Position numbers and translations under genes: made by a program | The notes under the pieces: model-generated | What the model was told of the DNA's origin: nothing | The model's database searches: none | Seen by the model: the letters and a program-made list of their open reading frames with translations, nothing else | Origin: JBEAOO01 sp041164825 | Lineage (GTDB): Bacteria > Pseudomonadota > Gammaproteobacteria > Burkholderiales > Burkholderiaceae_C | Length of the DNA: 31,001 bases | Assembly (NCBI GenBank): GCA_041164825.1 | Contig: JBEAOO010000081.1 | Location: 1 to 31,001 of the forward strand | Direction: 5' to 3' | Shown: piece after piece, positions 23,648-31,001 of the stretch | How the letters are laid out: each line of letters opens with the position of its first letter | How positions within the stretch are numbered: the stretch's first letter is position 1

Positions 23648-24356
23648 GATGCAGCCCGCCGGGTGTTCGCCCCGGCAGGGCGACTCACTTTCTTTGCTGG
23701 TGCAAAGAAAGTAAGCAAAGAAACACCTGAACACCCATTCGGCGCGCTGACGGCCTCGATCGTGCCGGAGTTGGGGCGGTTTTGACGTCGTCGAGACTCG
23801 CCCGCTTCGGGCTCAAACAGCTGGGCTGATGACGGCTGTGCCTGCTCAGCGCTTGCCGTGCTCTGCACGTCTCCGCGGGCCACAGGGCTCGGTGGTGCAC
23901 CGTGTCGTCCGCGTGCCGCGGACTGGGCGCGTCGCTGCGCTGGCGCCCATTCGGGCCGAGTCACCGCCGCGAATGCCGACTGACATCTCGCGCCCCGCCC
24001 AACACGCTCCCCGCGTCGAAAGCGAGCGCAGCAAAGCGTTCCCCATGCCACATCAAAACGCAGCAAGTCTCCGCAGCGCGGCCCACGGATCGTGGGCGAC
24101 ACGGCGCACTACCCTGCCCTCACGCTCACGGAGCCGTGCAGAGCAAGCCAAGCATTGAGTGACCCCAGCCCCTCATCAGCCCAGCTGTTTGAGCCCGAAG
24201 CGGGCGAGTCTCGTGGCGGCACTTGGCGCCCCGCGGAGCCGCCGCCCCGCCCAGTTCACCAACCGGATCGTGTTCAGGTGTTTCTTTGCTTACTTTCTTT
24301 GCTCCAGCAAAGAAAGTGAGTCGCCCTGCCGGGGCGAACACCCGGCGGGCTGCATC
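23648..24356. repeat. Large imperfect palindrome (inverted repeat) between convergent operons
   Basis: Left arm 23648-23734 and right arm 24270-24356 are 87-bp inverted copies with one mismatch seen. A second pair, 23792-23832 and 24173-24213, is a 41-bp inverted match. Both pairs share one centre near 24002. The sequence between them is diverged but partly complementary, for example around 23850-23920 against 24085-24150. Each outer arm holds its own hairpin, ACTTTCTTTGC-N4-GCAAAGAAAGT. The element fills the gene-free space between the exonuclease and actP genes. Open frames inside it are products of the repeat and not genes. Confidence 0.9.
23690..23714. repeat. Hairpin in left arm of the palindrome
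   Basis: CTTTCTTTGC and GCAAAGAAAG flank TGGT, giving a near-perfect hairpin of about 11 bp. The same hairpin, with TGGA in the loop, occurs in the right arm at about 24293-24317. It is flanked by G/C-rich GCCCCGGCAGGGCGA and AAGCAAAGAAACACC. Confidence 0.8.
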
Positions 24357-24399
24357 CCCATGCACAGGCCCAACCCACAACCCAGACCCAGACCCACCC

Positions 24400-24459
24400 C
24401 GAAAGCGAAAACAAAAGCGAAACCGAAAACGAAAAAGCCGGGCCCAAAGGCCCGGCTTT
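24400..24459 (-). terminator. Terminator of the DUF485-actP operon with long T-rich tail
   Basis: A perfect 11-bp stem AAAGCCGGGCC (24434-24444) / GGCCCGGCTTT (24449-24459) closes on a four-base loop. On the minus strand it is followed by a T-rich tail of about 35 bases made of repeated TTTTCG-like hexamers (plus-strand 24400-24433). It lies 53 bp past the actP stop. Confidence 0.88.
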
Positions 24460-24511
24460 CGACAAGCACTGTGGCAGAGCGGCCATCCAGCCGCTCCCCA
24501 CAAGCCAGAGG

Positions 24512-26344
24512 TCAGTGACCCGATGCGCCCGAAGCACCCAGGCCGGTTTCCGAACGCACTTGCTGCGCCGGGAAGTCAGCACGCTCCTTGGCGGCTTGCG
24601 GGCTGCGATCGAGGATCGAGAACAGCCAGATGCCGACGAAGCCGATGGTCATCGAGAACAGCGCAGGGCTGGTGTACGGGAACCAGGCCGAGCCCTTGGG
24701 GTGGCCGAGCGTGGCTTCCCACACCGAGGGCGACACGACGGTGAGGGCCACCGACGAGATCAGGCCCAGGAAGCCACCGATCACGGCGCCCTTGGTCGTG
24801 CAGTCTTTCCACAGCACGCTCATGAACAGCACAGGGAAGTTGGCAGACGCGGCGATGGCGAAGGCCAAGCTCACCATGAAGGCGATGTTTTGCTTCTCGA
24901 ACACGATGCCCAGCGTCACGGCCAGCACGCCCAGTGCCAGGGTGGTGATGCGCGACACCTTCAGTTCAGCAGCGCTGTCGGCCTTGCCCTTCTTGAACAC
25001 CGTGGCGTACAGGTCGTGCGAGACGGCCGATGCACCCGACAGCGTCAAGCCCGCGACCACCGCCAGGATGGTGGCGAAGGCCACGGCCGAGATGAAGCCG
25101 AAGAAGACGTTGCCGCCCACTGCCTTGGCCACCAGCACCGCCGCCATGTTGGCCGTGCCCGCGCCACCATTGATGACGCCCTTGGCGACGTTGGCGTACT
25201 CGGGGTTGGTCAACACCAGGGTGATGGCACCGAAGCCGATGATGAAGATCAAGATGTAGAAGTAGCCGATCCAGGTGGTGGCCCAGAACACGCTCTTGCG
25301 GGCTTCCTTGGCGTCAGGCACCGTGAAGAAGCGCATCAAGATGTGCGGCAAGCCGGCGGTGCCGAACATCAGAGCCATGCCGAAGCTGATGGCGGAGATC
25401 GGGTCCTTGATGAAGCCACCCGGGCCCATGATGGAGAGGCCGATCTTGGCCGGGTCCATGGCGTCGGCCTTGCTGGCCGCGGCAGCGGCAGCTGCGATGG
25501 CTTCCGGCGCACCGCTGAGGGCTGCACTGGCGGCGCTGGCAGCGGCTGCGGCGATGGCGGCGGTCTTGGCGTTGGCGGCGATGGCTGCCTTCACTTCCAC
25601 ACCACGGGCAAACAGCGCTTCCGGCGAGAAGCCGAATTGCGACAGCACCATGAAGGCCATGAAGGTCACGCCGCACAGCAGCAAGCAGGCCTTGATGATC
25701 TGCACCCAGGTGGTGGCCGTCATGCCGCCGAACAGCACGTAGACCATCATCAGACCGCCGACGATCACGACCGCCATCCAGTACTCCAGGCCGAACAGCA
25801 GCTTGATCAACTGGCCCGCACCCACCATTTGTGCGATCAGGTAGAAGGCGACCACGACCAGCGTGCCCGAGGCCGCAAAGGCGCGGATCGGGGTTTGCTT
25901 GAAGCGGTAGCCGGCCACGTCGGCGAAGGTGAACTTGCCCAAGTTGCGCAGACGCTCGGCCATCAAGAAGGTGATGACGGGCCAGCCGACGAGGAAGCCG
26001 ATCGAGTAGATCAGGCCGTCGTAGCCCGTGCCCATCACGGCCGCGGAAATGCCCAGGAAGGACGCCGCCGACATGTAGTCGCCAGCGATGGCCAAGCCGT
26101 TTTGGAAGCCGGTGATGCCGCCACCGCCGGTGTAGAAATCAGCGGCGCTTTTGGTCTTGGTGGCTGCCCACTTGGTGATCCAGAGCGTGCCGGCCACGAA
26201 GATGGCGAACATCGAGATCGCCACCCAGTTGGTCTCTTGCTTGGCGGCCTGACCGAGGTCGGCGCCTGCGGCCCACACGCTGCCGGCCGTGACGGCCAGC
26301 AGCAGGGCTGCGGTGAGGCGAGACGTGATGCTCGTGCGCTTCAT
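24512..26344 (-). CDS. actP: Cation/acetate symporter ActP
   Basis: A 610-residue sodium:solute symporter importing acetate and related short-chain carboxylates. It follows E. coli ActP almost segment by segment, for example GFQNGLAIAGDYMSAASFLG, YLIAQMVGAG, LFGTAGLPHILMRFFTV-like MFGTAGLPHILMRFF, and SAVAFATILAVVAGLTLSGA. The signal-like N-terminus (residues 1-26, SVWAAGAD) and about 13 membrane helices fit the family. It is about 60 residues longer than E. coli ActP, mainly because of an Ala-rich insertion at residues 251-298. The ATG at 26344 overlaps the DUF485 stop by four bases. Confidence 0.95.
   Translation of the reverse strand: MKRTSITSRLTAALLLAVTAGSVWAAGADLGQAAKQETNWVAISMFAIFVAGTLWITKWAATKTKSAADFYTGGGGITGFQNGLAIAGDYMSAASFLGISAAVMGTGYDGLIYSIGFLVGWPVITFLMAERLRNLGKFTFADVAGYRFKQTPIRAFAASGTLVVVAFYLIAQMVGAGQLIKLLFGLEYWMAVVIVGGLMMVYVLFGGMTATTWVQIIKACLLLCGVTFMAFMVLSQFGFSPEALFARGVEVKAAIAANAKTAAIAAAAASAASAALSGAPEAIAAAAAAASKADAMDPAKIGLSIMGPGGFIKDPISAISFGMALMFGTAGLPHILMRFFTVPDAKEARKSVFWATTWIGYFYILIFIIGFGAITLVLTNPEYANVAKGVINGGAGTANMAAVLVAKAVGGNVFFGFISAVAFATILAVVAGLTLSGASAVSHDLYATVFKKGKADSAAELKVSRITTLALGVLAVTLGIVFEKQNIAFMVSLAFAIAASANFPVLFMSVLWKDCTTKGAVIGGFLGLISSVALTVVSPSVWEATLGHPKGSAWFPYTSPALFSMTIGFVGIWLFSILDRSPQAAKERADFPAQQVRSETGLGASGASGH
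25451..25594 (-). other. Ala-rich insertion within ActP
   Basis: Residues 251-298 of ActP are made almost only of Ala with some Ser, Lys and Ile (KAAIAANAKTAAIAAAAAS and EAIAAAAAAASKADA). They lie in the loop between FMVLSQFGFSPEALF and GPGGFIKDPISA. E. coli ActP has only a few residues there. The DNA is a run of GCN codons (GGC/CGC/TGC on the plus strand). Confidence 0.85.
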
Positions 26345-26649
26345 TTCACGGTCTCCTTCAGGATCTGGGCGGTCAGCGCGTCGAACTCGCTGTTGGCACG
26401 GCGCACATACAGGCCCGTGATCACGATCGTGAAGATGATGACGCCGAAGCCGATGGGAATGCCCAACGAGGTCACGCCAGCACCGATGGGTTGGGCCAGG
26501 AACGGTTTGTTCCAGGCGATGAGCGCGATGTAGCCGTAGTACACGACCATCATCAACAAGGTGAGCCACCAGCCGAAGCCGCTGCGCTTGCGCTTGAGCT
26601 CCTGGTATTTGGGGTTGGCCTGAATCCGGGCCACTGTGGGATCAATCAT
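26341..26649 (-). CDS. yjcH: DUF485 membrane protein (YjcH-like)
   Basis: A 102-residue inner-membrane protein with a polar start (IQANPKYQELKRKRS, the usual DUF485 opening) and two membrane helices (WWLTLLMMVVYYGYIALIAW and GIPIGFGVIIFTIVITGLYV). A helical cytosolic end, RANSEFDALTAQILKET, follows. It is the standard partner gene of ActP and is thought to assist that symporter. The ATG at 26649 follows GGAGAC at good spacing. The TGA overlaps the actP ATG (ATGA), so the two are translationally coupled. Confidence 0.93.
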   Translation of the reverse strand: MIDPTVARIQANPKYQELKRKRSGFGWWLTLLMMVVYYGYIALIAWNKPFLAQPIGAGVTSLGIPIGFGVIIFTIVITGLYVRRANSEFDALTAQILKETVK

Positions 26650-26680
26650 GGGTTTGTCTCCTCTTCTGCACGCATGGGTT

Positions 26681-26705
26681 GGGGGTTCGTGGTGCACGAG
26701 CCCCC
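26681..26705. promoter_or_regulatory. Stem-loop in the DUF485-actP leader
   Basis: GGGGGTTCGTG (26681-26691) and CACGAGCCCCC (26695-26705) form an 11-bp stem with one mismatch and a three-base loop, 32 bases upstream of the DUF485 start codon. It could be a leader hairpin affecting translation. It has no T-tract, so it is not a normal terminator. Confidence 0.35.
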
Positions 26706-26892
26706 GGCGATTGCCAAGCGAGGCGAGTCTGCGGCTGGGCTCTGACCGTTCGCTTACGTATGCGGCAGAACAGACTGGGGGTTTTCCTGCGGTGGCTCAG
26801 GCCGTGAGCCAGTCAAGCCGTGTGCCCACAGCACTCAGGCGGAGCCCCCGCTCCACCTGTGAGGCATGCTGAACTGCGGCGGCAGCGCGTGC

Positions 26893-28026
26893 TCAGAGAT
26901 CGCGCAAGGGGTGGGCGGCAGCGTCCCAGGGGCTGGTGAAAAACTGTTCGATTTCGTCGGCCGATACGGCGTCGAGCGTCGGCGGGTTCCAGCGCGGCGC
27001 ATGGTCCTTGTCGATCACCAGCGCCCGCACGCCCTCCACCGTGTCACTCGGCAGCCCCGAGCGGCGCTCGAAGCAGTGCTGCACCAGGTCGCGCTCCATG
27101 CGCAGGTCGTCGGCCAGGCTCATCGCCCGAGCTTGCCGGATTTGGCGCAGCGTCACGCTCAGCATCAAGGGCGAGCGCAGTCGCAGTGCGGCCAAACTGG
27201 CTTGGGCAAAGGGGCTGTCGTCGGTGGCAAGTGACGCGACGATCTCAGCCACGGTATCGTGCGCAAAGTGCTCGTCAATGGCCAAACGCTCGGCGGCCAA
27301 GGGCGACAGGCCCGGATCGGTGGCGCCCGCCCGCACGGTGGCCACGGCCTGTGCGGCATGGGTGACCGAGGCCGCGTCGCCCAAGGCCTCCAGCAACGCC
27401 GGCAAACGCTCGGCCGGCAGGTGCACATCGGCCAGGCCGAAGGCCATGGCATCGGCCGCACCCATCACCTGGCCGGTGAGCCCCAGGTACTCGCCCACGT
27501 GGCCGGGGCAGCGCGACAAGAACCAGCCGCCGCCCACATCGGGGAACAGGCCGATCAGCGTTTCGGGCATGGCCAGCTTGCTGTGTTCGGTCACCACCCG
27601 CACGGTGCAGCCTTGCGCCAGGCCCATGCCGCCGCCCATGCACACGCCGTCCATCAACACGATGCGCGCCTTGCCGAGTTTGTGGATGAGGTGATTGAGC
27701 GCGTACTCTTCGGTGAAGAAGTCGCCCAAGCGTGCATCGCCGGCGAGCGCGGCCTGGTGAAACATGCGGATGTCGCCACCGGCACAGAACGCGGGCGCTT
27801 TGCCCGGCCGGCCGGCGCCTTGCAGCAGCACGGCGTGCACGGCCTCATCGGCCTGCCAGTGGCGCAGCACGGTGCTGAGGTCACGAACCATGTCGAGCGA
27901 GAGTGCGTTGAGTGCGGCGGCGCGGTTGAGCGTGAGCACACCCACGGTGCCCTGCACAGCGGCCAGCACCTGGCCTTCGGGGTTCAGGGTGGGGATTGGC
28001 TTCGTTGTCGGTTTCGGCATCGTCAT
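26893..28026 (-). CDS. 3-hydroxyisobutyryl-CoA hydrolase-like enoyl-CoA hydratase/isomerase
   Basis: A 377-residue crotonase-fold protein. FCAGGDIRMFH (about 80-90) and MDGVCMGGGMGLAQG (about 125-139) form the two oxyanion-hole segments. MPETLIGLFPDVGGGWFLSR carries Glu155 and Asp163, the catalytic pair of HIBYL-CoA hydrolase. The C-terminal GVRALVIDKDHAPRWNPPTL is specific to this subfamily. The enzyme removes CoA from 3-hydroxyisobutyryl-CoA in valine catabolism. The ATG at 28026 is used; the ATG two codons later (28020) is equally possible. No other valine-pathway gene is adjacent. Confidence 0.9.
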   Translation of the reverse strand: MTMPKPTTKPIPTLNPEGQVLAAVQGTVGVLTLNRAAALNALSLDMVRDLSTVLRHWQADEAVHAVLLQGAGRPGKAPAFCAGGDIRMFHQAALAGDARLGDFFTEEYALNHLIHKLGKARIVLMDGVCMGGGMGLAQGCTVRVVTEHSKLAMPETLIGLFPDVGGGWFLSRCPGHVGEYLGLTGQVMGAADAMAFGLADVHLPAERLPALLEALGDAASVTHAAQAVATVRAGATDPGLSPLAAERLAIDEHFAHDTVAEIVASLATDDSPFAQASLAALRLRSPLMLSVTLRQIRQARAMSLADDLRMERDLVQHCFERRSGLPSDTVEGVRALVIDKDHAPRWNPPTLDAVSADEIEQFFTSPWDAAAHPLRDL

Positions 28027-28123
28027 GGCCGGCGATTGTCCGCTGAGCGCTTGCACGGAGCTTGCGCCACGGCCGCGTGACGAGTGCGGCGACCACCACG
28101 CCCCCTGCGCTGCCCACGCCGAT

Positions 28124-29032
28124 TCAAGCAGGAGCGCGCGGGTCCGCCTCGGTGCGCTGAAGCAGTGCCAGCACCTCATTGCCCGCCAATGCGCACAACA
28201 CCAGCGCGCCGCCGCCCATCACGGCGGGCGTCGGCGATTCACTGGACCCCAGCCAGGTCCAGGCCACGCCAAACAAAATCTCCAGCAAACCCAACAGCGA
28301 GGCTTCGGGCGCCTTCAGCGTCTTGCCAGCCTTCACCGCCAACACGCAGGGAATGGCGAGTTGCACCACGCCCAGCATTGCCAGCAGGCCGATGTCGTGG
28401 GCCGAGGCCGCAAAGGGCAGCGACAGCGGCAGGGTGATCAGCGTGGACATCACGGCGCCCATGAGCACTGCGGGCGTCATGTCGCTGCGCTCATCGGCGT
28501 GTTGCCGGGCGTTGTGCTGCAGCAGCGTCCACATGCTGGCGCCGGCGATGGGCACGCTCAGCGCAACCAGGGTGCCGAGCAGGTCGCGCCCGCTGCCGTT
28601 GGCCACTTGCGAGCCATACATCCACGCGATGCCTGCGCCCGCCACCACGATGGCCACCCAGGTGCGCAGCGGCAGCCGGTGGCCCAGCGCCACGCGGGCG
28701 ATCAAAGCGGTGAACAGCGGCGCCAGCGACATGGTGATCAGCACATTGGCCACCGTGGTGAGCGTGAGCGCCAGCATGAAGCTGGTGAACATCACGCACC
28801 AGCACAGCGCCGATGCCCACATCGCCTTGTTGGCGCCAAGCAGCGCCGCCCACAGCGCGCCGTAGCCGCGTTGCCAGCCCAGCAGCAGGGTCAGTGCCAC
28901 CCCATTGGCGGCGCTGCGCCAGAAGGTCACTTCAAACGCGGCGGCCGAATCGAGGTGGCGCGAGACCACGCCCGCGATGCTCCACATCAGGGTCACGAGC
29001 AGCATGGTCAGCGCGGAGCGGCGGTGCGTCAT
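28124..29032 (-). CDS. EamA/DMT-family transporter
   Basis: A 302-residue membrane protein with ten predicted helices in two EamA repeats. The first is MLLVTLMWSIAGVVSRHL to MSLAPLFTALIARVALG. The second is LLGTLVALSVPIAGASMWTL to ASLLGLLEILFGVAWTWL. The repeat ends (APLFTALIARVALGHRL and LLGLLEILFGVAWTW) show the conserved pattern of drug/metabolite exporters. The substrate is unknown. It is upstream of the hydrolase gene on the same strand, with 97 bp between, and downstream of typA and its terminator. Confidence 0.88.
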   Translation of the reverse strand: MTHRRSALTMLLVTLMWSIAGVVSRHLDSAAAFEVTFWRSAANGVALTLLLGWQRGYGALWAALLGANKAMWASALCWCVMFTSFMLALTLTTVANVLITMSLAPLFTALIARVALGHRLPLRTWVAIVVAGAGIAWMYGSQVANGSGRDLLGTLVALSVPIAGASMWTLLQHNARQHADERSDMTPAVLMGAVMSTLITLPLSLPFAASAHDIGLLAMLGVVQLAIPCVLAVKAGKTLKAPEASLLGLLEILFGVAWTWLGSSESPTPAVMGGGALVLCALAGNEVLALLQRTEADPRAPA

Positions 29033-29093
29033 GGCGCGGTATCACTTTCAGCAAACATCAAACGCTTCATTCGGGCGACATCACCTGGAAACA

Positions 29094-29153
29094 CCAAACG
29101 AAAAGCGCCAAACGAAAAAAGCCAAACGAAAAAAAGCGGCCCGAAGACCGCTT
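29094..29153 (-). terminator. Terminator of typA with triplicated T-rich tail
   Basis: On the minus strand, stem AAGCGG/CCGCTT (plus 29134-29139 and 29148-29153) with an eight-base loop is followed by seven T. The tail then contains three tandem copies of a unit ending in CGTTTGG (plus-strand CCAAACGAAAA-type units, 29094-29137). A second hairpin, GGTGGGGC-CACA-GCCCCACC (29163-29182), lies between this terminator and the typA stop. Confidence 0.8.
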
Positions 29154-29225
29154 CCTTGCAGCGGTGGGGCCACAGCCCCACCCTGCCCTGCTGAGCACCG
29201 CGTGTCGTCACGCGGCGGCTCAGGC

Positions 29226-31001
29226 TCAGCCTCGCGAGGCCTTCTTGCGGTCGTGCTCGCTGAGGTGTCGCTTGCGCACGCGAATGCTCTTGGGCGTGAT
29301 TTCAACCAGCTCGTCGTCGTCGATGAAGTCGACGCCGTATTCCAGCGTCAGGTCGATCGGCGGGGTGATCTTGATCGCGTCTTCCTTGCCGCTGACGCGG
29401 AAGTTGGTCAGCTGCTTGGTGCGGGTGGCATTGACCACCAGGTCGTTTTCGCGGCTGTGGATGCCGACGATCATGCCTTCATAGACCGGGTCGTTCGGCT
29501 TGACGAACATGCGGCCACGGTCGTCGAGCTTGCCCAGGGCATAGGTGAAGATTTCGCCATCGTCCATCGAGATCAGCACGCCGTTCTTGCGGCCACCGAT
29601 GTCGCCCTTGTGAGCCTCGTAGCCGTCAAAGATCGATGCGATCAGGCCCGAACCACGGGTCAAGTTCATGAACTCGTTGGTGAAGCCGATCAGGCCACGC
29701 GCCGGGATGCGGTATTCCAGGCGGACGCGACCACGGCCGTCTGGCTCCATGTTCATCATCTCGCCCTTGCGCAGGCCCAGCGCTTGCATCACGCCACCTT
29801 GGTGGGTTTCTTCAACGTCGGCCGTGACCAGCTCCATCGGCTCGCACTTCTCGCCATTGATCTCCTTGATCATGACGCGCGGCTTGGACACAGCCAGCTC
29901 GTAGCCTTCACGGCGCATGTTTTCCAGCAAGATGGTCAGGTGCAACTCGCCGCGGCCGCAGACTTCGAAGATGCCGTCTTCGTCGGTCTCTTTCACGCGC
30001 AGGGCCACGTTGTGCTGCAGTTCTTTTTGCAGGCGGTCCCAGATCTGGCGGCTGGTGACGAACTTGCCTTCGCGGCCCGCCAGCGGCGAGTTGTTCACGC
30101 AGAAGTTCATCGTCAGCGTGGGCTCGTCCACCTTCAGCATGGGCAGCGGCGCGGGGTTCAGCGGGTCGGTCACGGTGACGCCGATGTTCACGTCCTCGAT
30201 GCCGTTGATCAGCACGATGTTGCCCGGGCCGGCTTCGGTGACTTGCACCCGGTCCAGACCGTGGAAGGTCAGCACCTGGTTGACGCGGCCATTGATGGCC
30301 TTGCCATCCGGGCCTTCCATCACGGCGACCTGCATGCCCGGCTTGATGGTGCCTTGGCTGATGCGGCCGACGCCGATGCGACCCACAAAGGTGGAGAAGT
30401 CGAGTGCCGAGATCTGCAACTGCAGCGGCGCGGCCGGGTCACCCGATTGAGCGGGCACGTGCTTGAGCACGGTGTTGAACAGGGCCGACATGTCGGGGCC
30501 CCATTGTTCACCCGGCGTGCCTTCTTCCAGCGAGGTCCAGCCGTTGATGCCCGAGGCGTAGACGACGGGGAAGTCGAGCTGCTCGTCGGTGGCACCCAGC
30601 TTGTCGAACAAATCAAACGTGGCGTTGATGACGGCATCGGGCTTGGCGCCCGGCTTGTCGACCTTGTTGACCACGACGATGGGCTTCAGGCCCAAGGCCA
30701 GGGCCTTCTTGGTCACGAAGCGCGTTTGCGGCATGGGGCCTTCTTGCGCATCAATCAGCAGCACCACGCCGTCGACCATCGACAGCGCGCGCTCGACTTC
30801 ACCGCCGAAGTCCGCGTGTCCCGGGGTGTCGACGATGTTGATGTGCGTGCCTTCCCAGCTCACGGCGCAGTTCTTGGCCAAGATGGTGATGCCGCGCTCG
30901 CGTTCGATGGCGTTGTTGTCCATCACGGTGTCGACGACCTTCTCGTGGTCGGCGAAGGTGCCGCTTTGGCGCAGCAACTGGTCAACCATGGTGGTTTTGC
31001 C
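29226..31001 (-). CDS. typA: Ribosome-associated GTPase TypA/BipA (5' end beyond right edge)
   Basis: 592 residues of the translational GTPase TypA/BipA, which binds ribosomes and is needed under stress and low temperature. The window begins at the GKTT of the P-loop at the edge. Visible GTPase motifs are ERERGITILAK (switch I), DTPGHADFG (G3) and NKVDKPGA (G4). EF-Tu domain 2, the EF-G-like domains and the TypA-specific C-terminus (DFIDDDELVEITPKSIRVRK) follow. Only the first ~12-15 codons before the P-loop are missing. The gene ends in a terminator at 29134-29153. Confidence 0.96.
   Translation of the reverse strand, partial: GKTTMVDQLLRQSGTFADHEKVVDTVMDNNAIERERGITILAKNCAVSWEGTHINIVDTPGHADFGGEVERALSMVDGVVLLIDAQEGPMPQTRFVTKKALALGLKPIVVVNKVDKPGAKPDAVINATFDLFDKLGATDEQLDFPVVYASGINGWTSLEEGTPGEQWGPDMSALFNTVLKHVPAQSGDPAAPLQLQISALDFSTFVGRIGVGRISQGTIKPGMQVAVMEGPDGKAINGRVNQVLTFHGLDRVQVTEAGPGNIVLINGIEDVNIGVTVTDPLNPAPLPMLKVDEPTLTMNFCVNNSPLAGREGKFVTSRQIWDRLQKELQHNVALRVKETDEDGIFEVCGRGELHLTILLENMRREGYELAVSKPRVMIKEINGEKCEPMELVTADVEETHQGGVMQALGLRKGEMMNMEPDGRGRVRLEYRIPARGLIGFTNEFMNLTRGSGLIASIFDGYEAHKGDIGGRKNGVLISMDDGEIFTYALGKLDDRGRMFVKPNDPVYEGMIVGIHSRENDLVVNATRTKQLTNFRVSGKEDAIKITPPIDLTLEYGVDFIDDDELVEITPKSIRVRKRHLSEHDRKKASRG

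Noticed and set aside
23551..24582. Several long open frames in the palindrome, including ones reading GVSLLTFFAPAKKVSRPAG or VFLCLLSLLQQRK
   Set aside because: They are translations of the inverted repeat arms and appear on both strands because of the symmetry. They have no ribosome binding sites and no domain. Such frames are a familiar source of spurious hypothetical proteins.
24515..26533. A 672-codon plus-strand frame opposite actP
   Set aside because: It is an antisense shadow of a high-GC membrane-protein gene; the composition (His, Asp, Gly, Gln) is non-protein-like.

Overview
The window is GC-rich chromosomal DNA from a betaproteobacterium of the order Burkholderiales, most likely family Comamonadaceae. 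That placement rests on the style of the encoded proteins, a DUF4936 gene next to ygfZ, the mltG-tmk-holB-pilZ-tatD cluster, and intergenic repeats built around CTTTCTTTGC hairpins. It is inferred from gene content and not from a phylogeny. No rRNA, tRNA, CRISPR array, prophage or insertion sequence was seen.

Layout. 1-146 holds the start of a probable hemerythrin-domain gene. 356-611 is a frameshifted, doubly truncated ureohydrolase remnant. 900-2216 is isocitrate lyase (aceA), with a triple GTCTT/AAGAC operator-like array upstream and a clear terminator downstream. 2338-4316 has a small hypothetical gene with a possible 27-codon leader, then an HSL-type esterase coupled to a GNAT acetyltransferase. 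4363-6656 (minus) is ygfZ, a DUF4936 gene and an NRDE/TANGO2-type gene. 6737-11441 (plus) is the tightly overlapping run mltG-tmk-holB-pilZ-tatD-ankyrin protein. 11506-11769 is a small hypothetical gene.

12067-20354 is the most distinctive part, with a redox and iron theme. A BaeSR-like two-component system is transcribed away from a four-gene run: PepSY-type membrane protein, exported DUF2271 protein, ApbE flavin transferase, and a membrane-anchored diflavin reductase. The DUF2271 protein carries the D-x-x-S-G-A-T sequence that ApbE uses for covalent FMN attachment. The run therefore looks like a transmembrane electron-transfer chain from NADPH to a periplasmic flavoprotein. A (TGC)10 microsatellite follows. 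Next come a divergent MarR regulator / siderophore-interacting flavoreductase pair and a VIT-family Fe/Mn transporter.

20355-20962 is a graveyard: a small coiled-coil gene broken by an exact 11-bp tandem duplication, and the last ~40 codons of a short-chain dehydrogenase. 20963-23582 encodes a cNMP/CBS/DUF294 nucleotidyltransferase-like protein and a DEDDh exonuclease. These face the acetate permease operon (DUF485-actP, 24512-26649) across a ~709-bp imperfect palindrome. The minus strand then carries a 3-hydroxyisobutyryl-CoA hydrolase-like gene, an EamA transporter and the 3' part of typA, which runs off the right edge. Together with aceA, the actP-DUF485 / DUF294-exonuclease set points to growth on acetate.
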